From the NCBI GenBank assembly GCA_001630475.1, contig KV419413.1, forward strand, positions 292,787 to 356,786: a stretch of 64,000 bases of DNA, read 5' to 3'. Position 1 is the first letter of the stretch. Each line of letters starts with the position of its first letter. Under the pieces are notes generated by a model. It was given only the letters and a program-made list of their open reading frames with translations. It had not been told where the DNA came from and searched no databases. Source of the DNA: Sistotremastrum niveocremeum HHB9708 (taxonomy: Eukaryota; Basidiomycota; Agaricomycetes; Sistotremastrales; Sistotremastraceae). The position numbers and the translations under genes are program-made. Below are positions 11,355-21,599 of the stretch, one piece after another.

Positions 11355-12113
11355 ATGTCTGCCATCACCGCTGAAGCCGCCTCTGGTATGTACCAACCAG
11401 ATTCTGCACCAAGATCAAGTACTGACTTGTTTTCAGACATCCAGAACTACATTGAAGCCCACGCTCTCCCAGGAGACGCCGGTTATCTCGTTGTCGAACA
11501 AAGCCTCGCAAACGGTGACACCCCCTTCAAATGGGAGAAATTTCCCCTCCGCGTACGTCCTCCTCCTTCTCGTTCTATAATATTCGCTGATACAACTTCT
11601 CAGGTCGAGGGTGTCTACAACGCCAGCACTCTCTCCGTCTCGGGAGATGTCTCAGTCTACATCCCCATCAAAGGATGGACCAACGTCTATCATTTCGCCG
11701 GAAGTCTCGTGACCGGCATCTCCACTACCCTCGACCTGTTCTTCGTCAAGGGCACTCTCACTCTCAAAGCCGAGCCATGGCAAGGCCAGAAATGGATTAC
11801 CCTTACCGTGAACCTCACCTTCATCACCGGCGGTAGTCTCAACGACACCTTCCACATCTTGCCCATCCCCTTCACTTCCGGCGGAACTGGGGTCCAGGCC
11901 AATGGAGTCTCCTCGGTTTCCTCCCTCAGCACTGGGGATTTGAACCAGCAGTGGCTCGAGCAGCTCCACTTGTTCTCCAAACTCGCTTTGGCGAACGGTG
12001 GCAGCCTTCCTGAGCTACAATCTCAGGCTGTTCCTCAGGTTACAGCGGTTAGTCTCTCCGTGATAATATTCTTAAACCGTCTCACTGACTCCACCAAATT
12101 CTAGTCTGCGTAA
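11355..12113 (+). CDS. Unrecognised beta-rich paralog family, member E
   Basis: The exons are 11355-11385, 11437-11552, 11604-12047 and 12105-12113. They sum to 600 nt, giving 199 residues plus stop. The protein starts MSAITAEAASGDIQNYIEA. It has L-V-V-E-Q, F-K-W-E-K-F-P-L-R-V-E-G-V-Y-N, V-Y-I-P-I-K-G-W-T-N-V-Y-H-F-A-G, G-T-L-T-L-K-A-E-P-W-Q-G-Q-K-W and D-T-F-H-I-L-P-I-P, then the signature QWLEQLHLFSKLALANGG. It ends V-T-A-S-A. There is no signal peptide, membrane segment or cysteine-rich region, so it is probably a soluble intracellular beta-rich protein. The last intron is exactly 57 nt and stop-free until the TAG of its own acceptor, so retention would give an 18-residue tail V-S-L-S-V-I-I-F. 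It is a tandem partner of F. Function unknown. Confidence 0.88.
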
Positions 12114-12297
12114 GCAACTCTCTTTTTGCGGTCAAACTCAAACTCGGCAACTGGAAAAATCGAAATGGTCCTTTGTTACTCGTATTCTACGATATATCCG
12201 TTCATCTATATCACACACTCGTTTTATTACCATGTTTCTTCAATCAGTCGGTCCTTTGTTTCTGTGATTCGGACTCGTTCTATTTGTTCAATATCTA

Positions 12298-12343
12298 GCG
12301 ATGTATACACAAAGCTGCAGGGCCCTGCTATAATGTATTGTGT
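12298..12343 (+). promoter_or_regulatory. Conserved 3' flank element of member E
   Basis: About 185 bp after the stop. It contains GATGTATACACAAAGCT, the perfect 12-bp palindrome GCAGGGCCCTGC, then TATAATGTATTGTG. Blocks and spacing are as after A, F, G and I. The whole 3' flank from the stop to this point also resembles that of F (shared TATATC.. and ATCACACACTCGTTT.ATTACCA strings). Confidence 0.65.
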
Positions 12344-12739
12344 TCTTAGTTGCTCTAAATTTCTCTGCGGATGACACTTGCCCTTTCGAAATATTCTATC
12401 TGGAGCAAACACCGCCTCGAATGCGAGGCTTTATCTTTCTCTCAGTCTCTCTGGAATTACCAATCCTCTCCAACAACCTCGAAGTTTCTCCATTCTCCTT
12501 GTTTATATGGTCCTCTATCGAATCGTTCGATGAGTTACTATATATAGCTGCTTGAAGCGATCCCCACGGACGTTGGAACGTTGATACTTGAGTTTCTCAT
12601 TGTCGCGACGACCAGCTGACCTCGCAAAGAGATTTTTCGGACCCGTGACTGTACAGAGGTTTTATCTTTCCATTTGAGATGCCTCGAATTCTTGCGAGGG
12701 CAAAATACTCCATGCTGAGCGGTTCCTGTTTTTCCAACT

Positions 12740-13739
12740 GATTTTCGATTCCACGTCACCGTGGACAAACAGACCCGGGATCGGCGTCGGAAATCGGAAA
12801 TTCCTTCAACCATGTTCGGCAACTTGAATCGACCGGTTACTGTGCCTTGATTGCGTTCGACGGATGCAAATGTACCTGCTATTCCCCTGCATTTCGGATC
12901 GCTTTTCTTCGCTTTGTGGCCCCGCTCGGAACCTCCCCTCGTGATGCCGACTGTGGATGCGCATTGGACGTGGCTCCGTCGAATCGGCGTTGGTTCCAGA
13001 ATATTCTGATGGAGTGTCAAGCACGCACGAATTGACATCTCTCCTTGCATTTTCGTACGTGGGGTATTGAAGCTGTGAGGACGTGGTCGTGCATGGTCAT
13101 TTCATGTATTAAACGCCCAGCACCGTCAAGTCTTACAGTCGCTCCTTCATTTTCTCAAAATCAGGAACGGGAGTGAACCTGATGGCTCACGCGGAATTCC
13201 ACGCGAAACTACGGACACTCCGAGCGCTATGTACTGTTGGTGCCTAATTCGGAAGTCGGTGTGAGCGAGATTATCCCCGAGGCCTTGTGAAACACCGGTT
13301 CTGTCGATGCTTTCGCAGAACCATGGAATCTTCCGCTGGCCTCCGAAACACTCTAATGTCCCTGTTCCTGTTCATGTCTTTGTCCGGAATCCGGACTGGC
13401 GCGACAGGATTGGGATTATCACTCAATTTCCGACGCACGCCATTCGTTCAGGTACTCGTCGAAACGTCGCTCCACCAATCATTTTACGTCGTTCTATTCA
13501 GTTTCAAGCTTCGAATTATTGTTCACAGAGGAGTACGATTCTTTTCCAGATGAGGTGAGCGCAGTTCGCTCTCCTCCGCCTTCCTGTTCTCTTGCATGAG
13601 AACCGATCGTTCCCGTCAACTGACGGTTCCTGCGTATGTTCGTGCCTTCCGGGATTTATTCCAACGTGCCTCTGAGAGACAAAATTCCGGATAGCTTGTC
13701 ACCGTGCTCTCATTGCGCGATTTGAATGCTTTTTGACTG
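12740..13739 (+). repeat. Duplicated upstream region of member F
   Basis: About 1 kb resembling the region before E and, inverted, before A and G. Landmarks: CGGCAACTTGAATCGACCGG near 12820, TTGGTGCCTAATTCGGAAG near 13238 (about 595 bp before the ATG), CAATTTCCGACGCACGCCAT near 13430. A 170-codon minus-strand open frame (12538-13050) lies across it and is regarded as chance. Confidence 0.7.
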
Positions 13740-13747
13740 TATATAAG
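13740..13747 (+). promoter_or_regulatory. TATA box of member F
   Basis: TATATAAG, 94 bp before the start codon, at the same distance as in E. Confidence 0.72.
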
Positions 13748-13840
13748 GAGCACTTGCATCCTCGACTTTCGTCACCCAACAAGCTTTTCAATTTCAAACT
13801 CGCCTCTCACTCTTTACCAAACTCAAACCCACAGTCAACC

Positions 13841-14594
13841 ATGTCTGTCATCACCGCTGAAGCTGCCGCTGGTAAGTCTGAGAAGGGGTTTCATTTCAAC
13901 CAAGGCTGACCATCGATTGTACAGACATCCAAACCTACCTCGAGGCTCGCGCTCTCCCCGAAGACGGCGGCTATCTCGTCGTCGAGCAGTCCCTCACCGG
14001 CGACCTTCCCTTCAAATGGGAGAAATTCCCTCTCCGCGTGCGTTCCTCCCTCTATCTCTTCAATCCCCTGTTCTTGACAATTTTGTTACCCAGATCGAAG
14101 GCGTCCTCAACCCCTCCGCTCTCTCCATCACCGGAGATGTCGCAGTATACATCCCTCTCAAAGGATGGACTAACGTCTATCACTTCTCCGGCAGTCTCAT
14201 CACCGGCATCGTCATTACACTCAACCTGTTCGTCGTCAAGGGCACCCTCACTCTCAAAGCCGAGGACTGGCAAGGCAAGAAGTGGCTCACTTTCATCGTC
14301 GACCTTACCTTCATTGTCGGAGGCGGCATCCACGACACGTTCCACATCTTCGCTATCCCGTTCACTGCTGTCGGATCCGGCGTCCAGGCCAATGGCGTGT
14401 CCTCTTCCCTCAGCGCTGGAGACTTGAACCAGCAGTGGCTCGAGCAGCTCCATCTTTTCTCCAAGCTCGCTTTGGCGAATGGTGGAAGCCTCCCCGTTCT
14501 TCAGGGCCAGGCTCTCCCCGAGGTCTCTGCGGTTAGTTTTTCGGTGCTCGCATTCTACAATACACCCACTGACGTCTGAATATAGGCTGCGTAA
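13841..14594 (+). CDS. Unrecognised beta-rich paralog family, member F
   Basis: Four exons. The protein starts MSVITAEAAADIQTYLEARA. It has A-L-P-E-D-G-G-Y-L-V-V-E-Q-S-L, F-K-W-E-K-F-P-L-R-V/I-E-G-V-L-N, V-Y-I-P-L-K-G-W-T-N-V-Y-H-F-S-G, a hydrophobic strand around F-V-V-K-G-T-L-T-L-K-A-E-D-W-Q-G, and D-T-F-H-I-F-A-I-P. The signature QWLEQLHLFSKLALANGG follows. It ends V-S-A-A-A via the micro-exon GCT GCG TAA after a 54-nt intron. It is nearly collinear with E and A. It is the downstream copy of a tandem duplication that carried the promoter and the 3' flank. Spacing to E is about 1.7 kb, stop to start. Function unknown. Confidence 0.88.
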
Positions 14595-14800
14595 GCAAAC
14601 CTATCTCTACGGTGAACAATCAAACACGGCAACCGGAAAACTCGAAATGGGCCTTCTTCACTCGTATCCTTCGATATATATGTTCTCCAATACTATCACA
14701 CACTCGTTTGATTACCAATTTCCTTCGATTAGTCTTTCATTTGTTTGTTTGATTCGGACTTGACATCTTCGAATCTCCGTATCTCTTGTTCGGTACTTCG

Positions 14801-14847
14801 CAATGTATACACAAACCTGCAGGGCCCTGCTATAATGTAATGTGTTT
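14801..14847 (+). promoter_or_regulatory. Conserved 3' flank element of member F
   Basis: About 207 bp after the stop: CAATGTATACACAAACCT, the palindrome GCAGGGCCCTGC, then TATAATGTAATGTG. It is close to identical to the element after E. Confidence 0.65.
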
Positions 14848-15571
14848 TTCATTGCTCTATCTTCTTCGTGAATAACTCTCGAGGGTTATTAAGTAGGCTC
14901 ATCTCCAACATTGCTAACAATTTGCAGGCTAAATTGTTTGGTGGTCTGGGATCGAACTCAATAGCGGAAACACTCCAAACAAAATGTATAACCGGAAAGC
15001 TGACACGTCGACCGAACGAGCGGTCCGTCAGAGCCATTTGAACTTACGATTTTCCCCGAAGATCGTCAGACTCATATAGTAGACTGATATACGAGGAACA
15101 TCTAAATTCTAATCGAACGATCGCCGGCACGTCTCCTGCTTCTTCTCGGAGACTTCTCTTCTCGTCGTCCTTCTAAATTATACGATGATGCAAGTCAAGA
15201 ATTGCCATCAAGACAATTTTTTTTCCACTCTGAGACACCGGCATGACAATGATGATGAGACAATGCCTTCGTCGTCGGCCCGCGTACGACATAGCGCTAC
15301 AAGAAACTATGGTCGAACTATCAAATCTCTCTCGACCCTTCACATCTACATAGCGACTTCGATTTCCAAGGGCCGTTTCCTGATGTGTCATTGACAAAAT
15401 AACTCACGGTAGAAGAGCTCGTAATGATCTCCTTCAAACTCGCGGACCATGGCCAGGATCTCGAGACATCAAACAAGGAAGAAAATATGAGGAGGCCGTT
15501 AGAGCCTGAGACGTGGCCTTCCGCAATTCCCCGCCTCCTGTCTCAGTCTCTGAGCTTCTCGTTCCTGTTCC
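14848..15571. other. Spacer without a recognisable gene
   Basis: AT-rich intergenic DNA between the family cluster and a decayed frame at 15.6-16.0 kb. I see only short unsupported open frames. Confidence 0.4.
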
Positions 15572-15985
15572 TCAATATCCATCGATCCAGGTCAACTGAA
15601 TGACCTGAGCAACCTGAGCGCAAGCACGAGCCGCAACCGCAAAACCGCAAATCACGCTACTGACTCGAAAAGTGAGATCTGTGAATATGATCTCCATATC
15701 CGTATCTAGATTTCGGCCTCCTATGAATCGACTCCGAGTCGAGCCCCAGAAAATGTACACAGTCATAAACACCATCCCATGCGCCGTTCCCGTCCCCGCA
15801 ATCTCGTGAACGTCGCCAAGATACCGAACCAGGCCATCGTCGTCGACGAGCATCCTGCACTCAAACCTTCAACGTTCAACGCCCCCTCGATCCTCGGATA
15901 AACATATCCACTCCCATCAAAATAAGAAACACACGGATATACCTCGATATTTCCCTGTCCTCTTCTCAGCACGTTGCAATCGAGG
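15572..15985 (-). pseudogene. Possible decayed or unresolved gene
   Basis: On the minus strand a protein-like stretch G-N-I-E-V-Y-P-C-V-S-Y-F-D-G-S-G-Y-V runs to about residue 45. The sequence then continues convincingly only in another frame, with L-V-D-D-D-G-L-V-R-Y-L-G-D-V-H-E-I-A-G and T-A-H-G-M-V-F-M-T-V-Y-I-F-W-G. A TATA-like CTATATATAGC lies just upstream (about 16000-16010, minus). No start codon fits both pieces and no clean intron bridges them. It could be a decayed gene or one with a non-obvious intron. I do not recognise the family. Confidence 0.3.
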
Positions 15986-17179
15986 GGACACAGCGCGATG
16001 CTATATATAGATCACATGCTCACCCCCTCTAATTTCCAATAATTGTGAGATCGAGATAGCGGGGCAATCCGGGGCGAGGCGTGACATGCGTTATTGAATC
16101 AGGGTTTCAGGGTCCGGCATTCCAGAATCCAGATTTCTTCTATGTAGATTTCGGCTCGGATATTTGTTTGGAATAGGCGGATGACGTCAGCATTTTCAGG
16201 GCGTTTCCCCGATTGGTCAGATTCGTATTTTGGGCGAAATGCGAGATTTGAGACATCGTCTCGAGTGTGGACGGTTCTGGGACTAGCACAACAATAGGGC
16301 CTAGGGGTTTGAATGGATATGAATTCGAACGAACGCACGAACGTAGCGTAGGGCCACGATCGTTTCTCAGAAAAGTATAGTTGAACGAATCAGAACGATC
16401 CATCATGAGAAGTCGAAGTTTCTCCAAATCTAAAGAACGGAACAGGAAACCCCGGCACGATAGTCCTCGTAGCACCACTGTACTGATGCATGATTGACGA
16501 CGAACGAAGGAATGCAACGGCCAGAAGAGCCAAGATCAAGGTCCGAACGAAACAAGGCATGGTATTCGTCTACAGTATGGTGAGACAGAAGTACGAATAT
16601 CACACACCGCAGACCCCCGGCAGTATGACCCCTAGGAAAAATGTAGTCCAAAGCAATCGGAATTCCTCCATTAGGGAATTCCGAACGATTTGAACGGCCG
16701 TCTTTGCAAAATAAAATGCTTTCTATACTGGTTTGTACCGCGGGTCATACTGCCGCTTGTCTGCAGTGACAGGAACCAGGCGTTCAATGGATGAGTTGAA
16801 ACAAAAGAAGGGCAGCGATCCGAGTATCCCCGTGATCACAGAGACAAATGAGCGAGTGACAAAATAAGCGATCGTGGATATATGTAGAAGAGTCCAGAGG
16901 AACGAGACAGGAGGCCCGATCGAGCCAATTTTGGAGGGGCAGATGTGTAAAGAATAATCAAAAAAGATTATGATTGAGGATAGGCTCGACGATAAAAGTA
17001 GCAAAGTGATGGAACAGTACGTTCTGAACGCATTTACAGTTCAACAAATGGAATGGAAATGAAACATGACCGAGAAGTGATACCCGCGAACCGAAAGGAA
17101 AAGAGGTATTTGCACTCCATCCACCTAATCGCGTCTGGGAAGTTGATACACGGGAAGGGTGAAGTACCTGAATACGAAG
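15986..17179. other. Spacer with a perfect 10-bp hairpin, no gene seen
   Basis: About 1.2 kb upstream of the decayed frame and downstream of the acetate-transporter-family gene. An inverted repeat TCGGAATTCC / GGAATTCCGA with an 8-nt loop sits at 16657-16684. The open frames here (up to 125 codons) show no family resemblance. Confidence 0.4.
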
Positions 17180-18281
17180 TCAGCTGCCAGGTCCCAACTG
17201 TTGAGACAAATCGAGAACGTACCCAGCCTCCCGGGGAATAAGCTCCGATGCGCCAACGTAGTATGCGATCGCAGCGGTGACTATGCCAAGACCGCCACCT
17301 GCCTTGGTGATGTTGACATTGGTCGGCAAGAAAGCACCTGATGTTCCAAAGAAAGAGAGCGAATCGAATGGGCAGATTTTAGTAATTCACGCGCAGCCGG
17401 GTAAATGCGGGGAAGGTTTCGAGGGGTGGGAAAAAACGATCGAGGACGCCAATCAGCAATCTATTCTGGGGTAGAAAATATGATGACGGGAAGGAACTTA
17501 CCGATCATGAGGAACATGAAGGTGAGGTCCAGGAAGAAGAAAAGGAAGACGAGGCCGAGGTTGGATCGCAGAGAGGCGAGCCTGTGGAGTGGGAGGGAGG
17601 TCAATATATGCGCTCGGTTATTCGATTGCGATTCGTAAACTTACAGCATGATGAAGGTGAAGATGAACCACGCCATCAAGAAGAAGCCGAGAGCGTTGTT
17701 GAAATCATCGGGAGTCTTGGCGAATGCGTCGAGGACGCCAGAGCCGGGGATGAATATGGTAGCGAAGGAGAGCCAGAAGCCGCCGTAGGAAGAGAAGGCC
17801 GTTGCACCTAAGAAGTTCTCGTTAATATCGGCATATACGATCAAGCGAGGACGACGAGGCACGCGGGGTGCGGGGAAATGGGGCACAACACAACGCACCA
17901 AAAGTGTTACCGGCGGCAAACTCCCACATACCAGCGAGGAGCTGGGCGAGACCACCGACACCAAGAGCCATACCGACGACAATGTTGGCTTCAGTCACAT
18001 GGCGAGCCTGGACGTTGACGAAGGAGAGGATCAAGGTGGTGGAAGCGAAAGACAGGAGACCGCTGTGAAACACGCGTTAGACTCGTTTTCGACGTGTTGG
18101 AGAAGTGTGGGGAGACGTACAGAGGACCAGGGTTACCGAATTTACGATGACCAGGACCTTGGATGGCCATCTGGCGCTGTCCAGAGGCATCGAAGAAGTT
18201 CCAACCGAACTCATTGCGTCCAGCGGGGGGGACATCAGCAGCACCGTGAGCGACGGTTCCTTTTTCACCGTTGGCAGACAT
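17180..18281 (-). CDS. GPR1/FUN34/YaaH-family acetate transporter
   Basis: It is a multi-exon minus-strand gene. The cytosolic N-terminus starts MSANGEKGTVAHGAADVPPA and leads to K-F-G-N-P-G-P-L-G-L-L-S-F-A-S-T-T. This is the family signature N-P-x-P-L-G-L, rebuilt across an intron that splits the Leu codon (exon 1 ends 18121, exon 2 begins 18062). Six hydrophobic segments follow, including N-I-V-V-G-M-A-L-G-V-G-G-L-A-Q-L-L-A-G-M-W-E-F, the loop G-N-T-F-G-A-T-A-F-S-S-Y-G-G-F-W-L, and a final G-G-L-G-I-V-T-A-A-I-A-Y-Y. The stop is at 17180-17182. Known role of the family (Ato/Ady2/AcpA): acetate/ammonium-linked transport at the plasma membrane. Substrate choice cannot be read from sequence alone. 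CT-rich leader upstream. Confidence 0.92.
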
Positions 18282-18742
18282 GATGATGAGGAGACGACTT
18301 TTGGTTGATGGTGGTGGTTGGGGGTAAAGAGTGTCTGGGAGAGAAGGGGGAACAAGTGGGAAGCGATATGCTGGCAGCGGGGATTGATTGGGCTAAATAG
18401 AGAACCCGTGACGACACGTGACGGAGAGAAGAAGCCGTCTGTTTCTGCTGACTCAGGGTCCAATCTCATTTCCTAGCCGGCCAGATGACCGCCACGGTCT
18501 CGCCTCTCAGCGCGCTTTGGCACTCGAAATTCAGCGTCGTTGGTCATCGGGATCGCTGAAAAGCTCGGCTCTTAGCCGCCACTCGCATATACAGAACCTC
18601 CGTCTGAATTTATCCCAGAAAATGCAATGTTTCAAATATTCAGATCCTGTGCCTGACGGTCGAAACTCATGGCAACTTCCGATCAGCGAAGATTTCGCAG
18701 CCTCCCTGAATTTTCGAGCTCCGACTTCAGATTCGCTGGAAC

Positions 18743-20182
18743 ATGCGACTCAACAGCCGAACCGCTATAGCAGGTTCAAAGGTCGTTCTAGTGCCCTACA
18801 GGTAATCCATTGTTCATTTCCATTACAACAAGAACAAGACATGTTCATGTTCCCTTTCTCCCTTTGTTCTTGTAGAAAGGAACATGTTCCCGTTAGCAAC
18901 CGACCCCTATGAGATCCATCGGCGTGGGATCGACTCCCCGTAATTGACTTCCTTTTTGGCCAGATCTACCATCAATGGATGTCGTCGCCAGAGCTTCTGC
19001 GTCTCACCGCTTCCGAACCATTGACGCTAGAACAGGAATATGACATGCAAGGTGCTTTTCCAAATTATCGGATATTTTGACGTCGTTTTGACTTTGCCGT
19101 CCCCCTTGTTTTCCGAAATTTCGAAATCCCGCTACAATCGGTGTAATCAGAGAAATGGCTTGTTGACGAGGACAGTACGTGCCTTTTTCTGCGCGCGCAC
19201 TTCGGTTATGTAAGGTTGCGGCTGTGAAGGCCTTGTTGGCTTTCGTCGTCCAATCCGTCCCTTGAACTTCCCTGGATCTCATCGATTTCCTCGCATCGAC
19301 TAACACGGCCTTTGATCCAGAGTTAACATTTATTATATTGGCTCGCCCTGAATTGGAAAATAAACATGAGGCTCGGTATCACCACACCGATGACCATGAT
19401 CAACATCATTCAGCCTCCCAACAACCAGGATCTGCAATGCCGCTACCTGTGTTGACGCTGACACCTGAGGAGATTTCACAACTTCCCATGATAGGAGACG
19501 TGAACCTTTTCTTCAAAGGGAAACCGTCCGAGCCAGAATTCGAAGTCGAAGCCGAAGTCATGATCGCAGGTCCGTCCATCTCAGATCCGAATCGATCCCT
19601 CCGCCTTTCTCACCTTAGGTCACCCCATTCATTGACTCGAACCATGTCATTTTTACCTAAATTCTTTTGTTGACATTCGCCCGCTTAATTCGCCCATTAA
19701 ATTCTCGACTTTCGATTATTGGATTCTCGCCCTTTTCCGGCCTTCGACTTCGCCTTCTTTCCCCATCATTTACGAACTTCTTCGAACATACTAAACTCGC
19801 TAAACAAACTCATCGTCCAGATCCCGCATACAGACGAACAGGCCGTGCCTCCGAATCTCTCCAACTCATCCTCACCTACGCACTCACCCATCCACATCTC
19901 CTCGTTCCTCCCCAATCCCTCGTCGTAAGGATTGGAATGGAGAATGAACCTTCTATCAGACTTTTTCAGGGGTTAGGGTTTCATGTCGTTAAGACGGTTG
20001 AAGTATTCGGGGAAGTGGAGTTGCGCTTGCGCTTGAATGAAGGGAATGAAGGTTTGGCGCGGAATGAGTTTGAGGGGGGCGGTGAGAAAGACCGTACTGT
20101 GCGGGACGGTGATGCGCTGCAACATGCCGTTGGGGGACCGCATACGACGTGGATCAAAGGTGTTGAGTTGGGTTATCCCTGA
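18743..20182 (+). CDS. NAT9: N-acetyltransferase 9-like GNAT protein
   Basis: Small exons rebuild the NAT9 pattern. MRLNSRTAIAGSKVVLVPYR is followed by K-E-H-V-P, then I-Y-H-Q-W-M-S-S-P-E-L-L-R-L-T-A-S-E-P and L-T-L-E-Q-E-Y-D-M-Q-E-K-W. Next come L-T-F-I-I-L-A-R-P-E and M-I-G-D-V-N-L-F-F. The acetyl-CoA site is Y-R-R-T-G-R-A-S-E-S (canonical R/Q-x-x-G-x-A/G), followed by V-R-I-G-M-E-N-E-P-S-I-R-L-F-Q-G-L-G-F and E-V-F-G-E-V-E-L-R. A low-complexity insertion rich in His and Gln (H-H-T-D-D-H-D-Q-H-H) sits between the first strand and the G-D-V-N-L block. Family role: protein N-acetylation with a reported microtubule link in animals; the substrate here is unknown. Start chosen by match to the family N-terminus. 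No ATG-initiated single frame covers it. Confidence 0.9.
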
Positions 20183-20758
20183 GGCTTCGTTTGTAGTTAC
20201 GGATTAATGAATGTTCGACATTGTAATTGTCCTCGTGGAACAGTTCAGATAGTTGTGCTACTGTCGTGTCATCGACTTCAACATTGACTCATTGTGCAAT
20301 GCTGAATGTCAACAAGAACGTTGTTGCCTGGCTAACCCCACGTTCAGGTTCGCTTGGTTCCATAGAAACGATGACGTGAAGCGCCACTAGCGCTACATGT
20401 AGTACCCCTAGACTAGGCGACGGACTCAGAAAAGTTCCGCAAAAGGGAACATTGCTCCCGAAGCAGCCCTGTTTTTAAGCACCTCGTTAGAAGATTCTAG
20501 GTCGAAGATCTCGCTTCGATGTCCCCAATATTTCTGAGTGCTGGAGAATGGGGAAACTTGGTGAGCAGATTCACGTGTATTGGTGAAGCTAGAGTATAAT
20601 AGTGCGAGATTAGGCAGGCGGATAGCAGTACAGCAAGTGGAAGAAATCTTGATAAATATACAAGTCCGAAAGGGGGATTCAGCCAGCCAGGAAGAGGAAT
20701 ACACTCGCGACACAACATTCAAGCAACCCAAAAAGAGACAAGACACGAACGTCGATCC
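20183..20758. other. Intergenic, no gene seen
   Basis: 3' flanks of two converging genes. A 106-codon minus-strand frame (20426-20746) has no family resemblance. Confidence 0.4.
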
Positions 20759-21599
20759 TCACGCCAAAACAACAAACTGAGCCAGTTTCGCACGAGGATG
20801 CCACCACTCCTAAACGAAGATCAGTGGAATATTTTAAATAAACTGGCGACGAGACACACCTCGAGAATGACGAAACCTTCCAACAATATTCTCTGAACGA
20901 TGCTCTCCATCACATCAAGCAATGCTCGAACGATGACATCTTTTGTATGTTTTATCGAAACATAACCCTCGAATAGCTTCTCGACATCCATATAATTCCG
21001 AGCGAAGGGTTGCGTGGATTTCGCAGCTTGTCTCAGACATACGGGAGACATATCAGGGAAGAGGGGTAATCGAACGGTAATTGGTCGACGAGTGGTGTTC
21101 CCTGAAAGTGCGGTTTGGGATAACGAAAGCGCTGGAAGGAGGATGTCTAACTGAGACATTGTTGACGTGAATAAACTAGGAGCATCAAAGGCTTGATTTC
21201 TACGAATACGAACATTTAGGAACATGTTCTCAGATTGGAATGCACTACGTACCTTTGTCGAGGAGCTTCGGGATGGCCACTCGTAATATAATGATATGGA
21301 TTATGCGACCATTTCCGCTGCCACGCTTTCTCGAACCGATTGCGCTCGTCCAAGGTAAACGGAATGCGCACGCCCCCACCTCCAATGACCGACATATCAG
21401 TCGGTGAATCTAACGAAGGACTTTGAGCCCAAAGACCTGATGATGTGCCTGGTGACGACACATGGGAGTCGCTAGAGGAGTGGGAAGAAGAGTCTGAGCT
21501 GAGATCAGATCTCAGTGATGTCTCACTTGACCGCGACACGACGGCAGAAGAATAAGTAGGAGGTAATTGAGGTCGCGAGTCTCTACTACTTGAAGGCAT
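20759..21599 (-). CDS. Serine-rich protein of unknown function, relative of the gene at 30.6 kb
   Basis: Three exons. The N-terminus starts MPSSSRDSRPQLPPTYSSAV and is followed by a long Ser-rich stretch. Then come I-G-G-G-G-V-R-I-P-F-T-L-D-E-R-N-R-F-E and a helical segment A-P-S-L-F-T-S-T-M-S-Q-L-D-I-L-L-P-A-L. P-I-T-V-R-L-P-L-F-P follows, and the domain ends V-R-A-L-L-D-V-M-E-S-I-V-Q-R-I-L-L-E-G-F-V. A GT-AG intron then leads to E-W-W-H-P-R-A-K-L-A-Q-F-V-V-L-A. Length is about 245 residues. No signal peptide or membrane segment. The plus-strand gene at 30570-31407 has the same architecture, including G-V-C-I-P, Q-L-D-V-L-L-P-L and L-D-L-M-E-C-I-L-T-R-I-A-L-E-G-F-F. Function unknown; two independent copies with matching introns argue that it is real. 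Confidence 0.72.

Noticed and set aside
12538-13050. 170-codon minus-strand open frame
   Set aside because: It spans the duplicated promoter of F, has no family resemblance and lacks intron or codon-use support; it is a chance frame.
2100-15000. Possible mobile-element origin of the duplicated blocks
   Set aside because: I found no terminal repeats, target-site duplications, integrase, reverse-transcriptase or transposase motifs around the blocks; gene-with-flank duplication explains them more simply.
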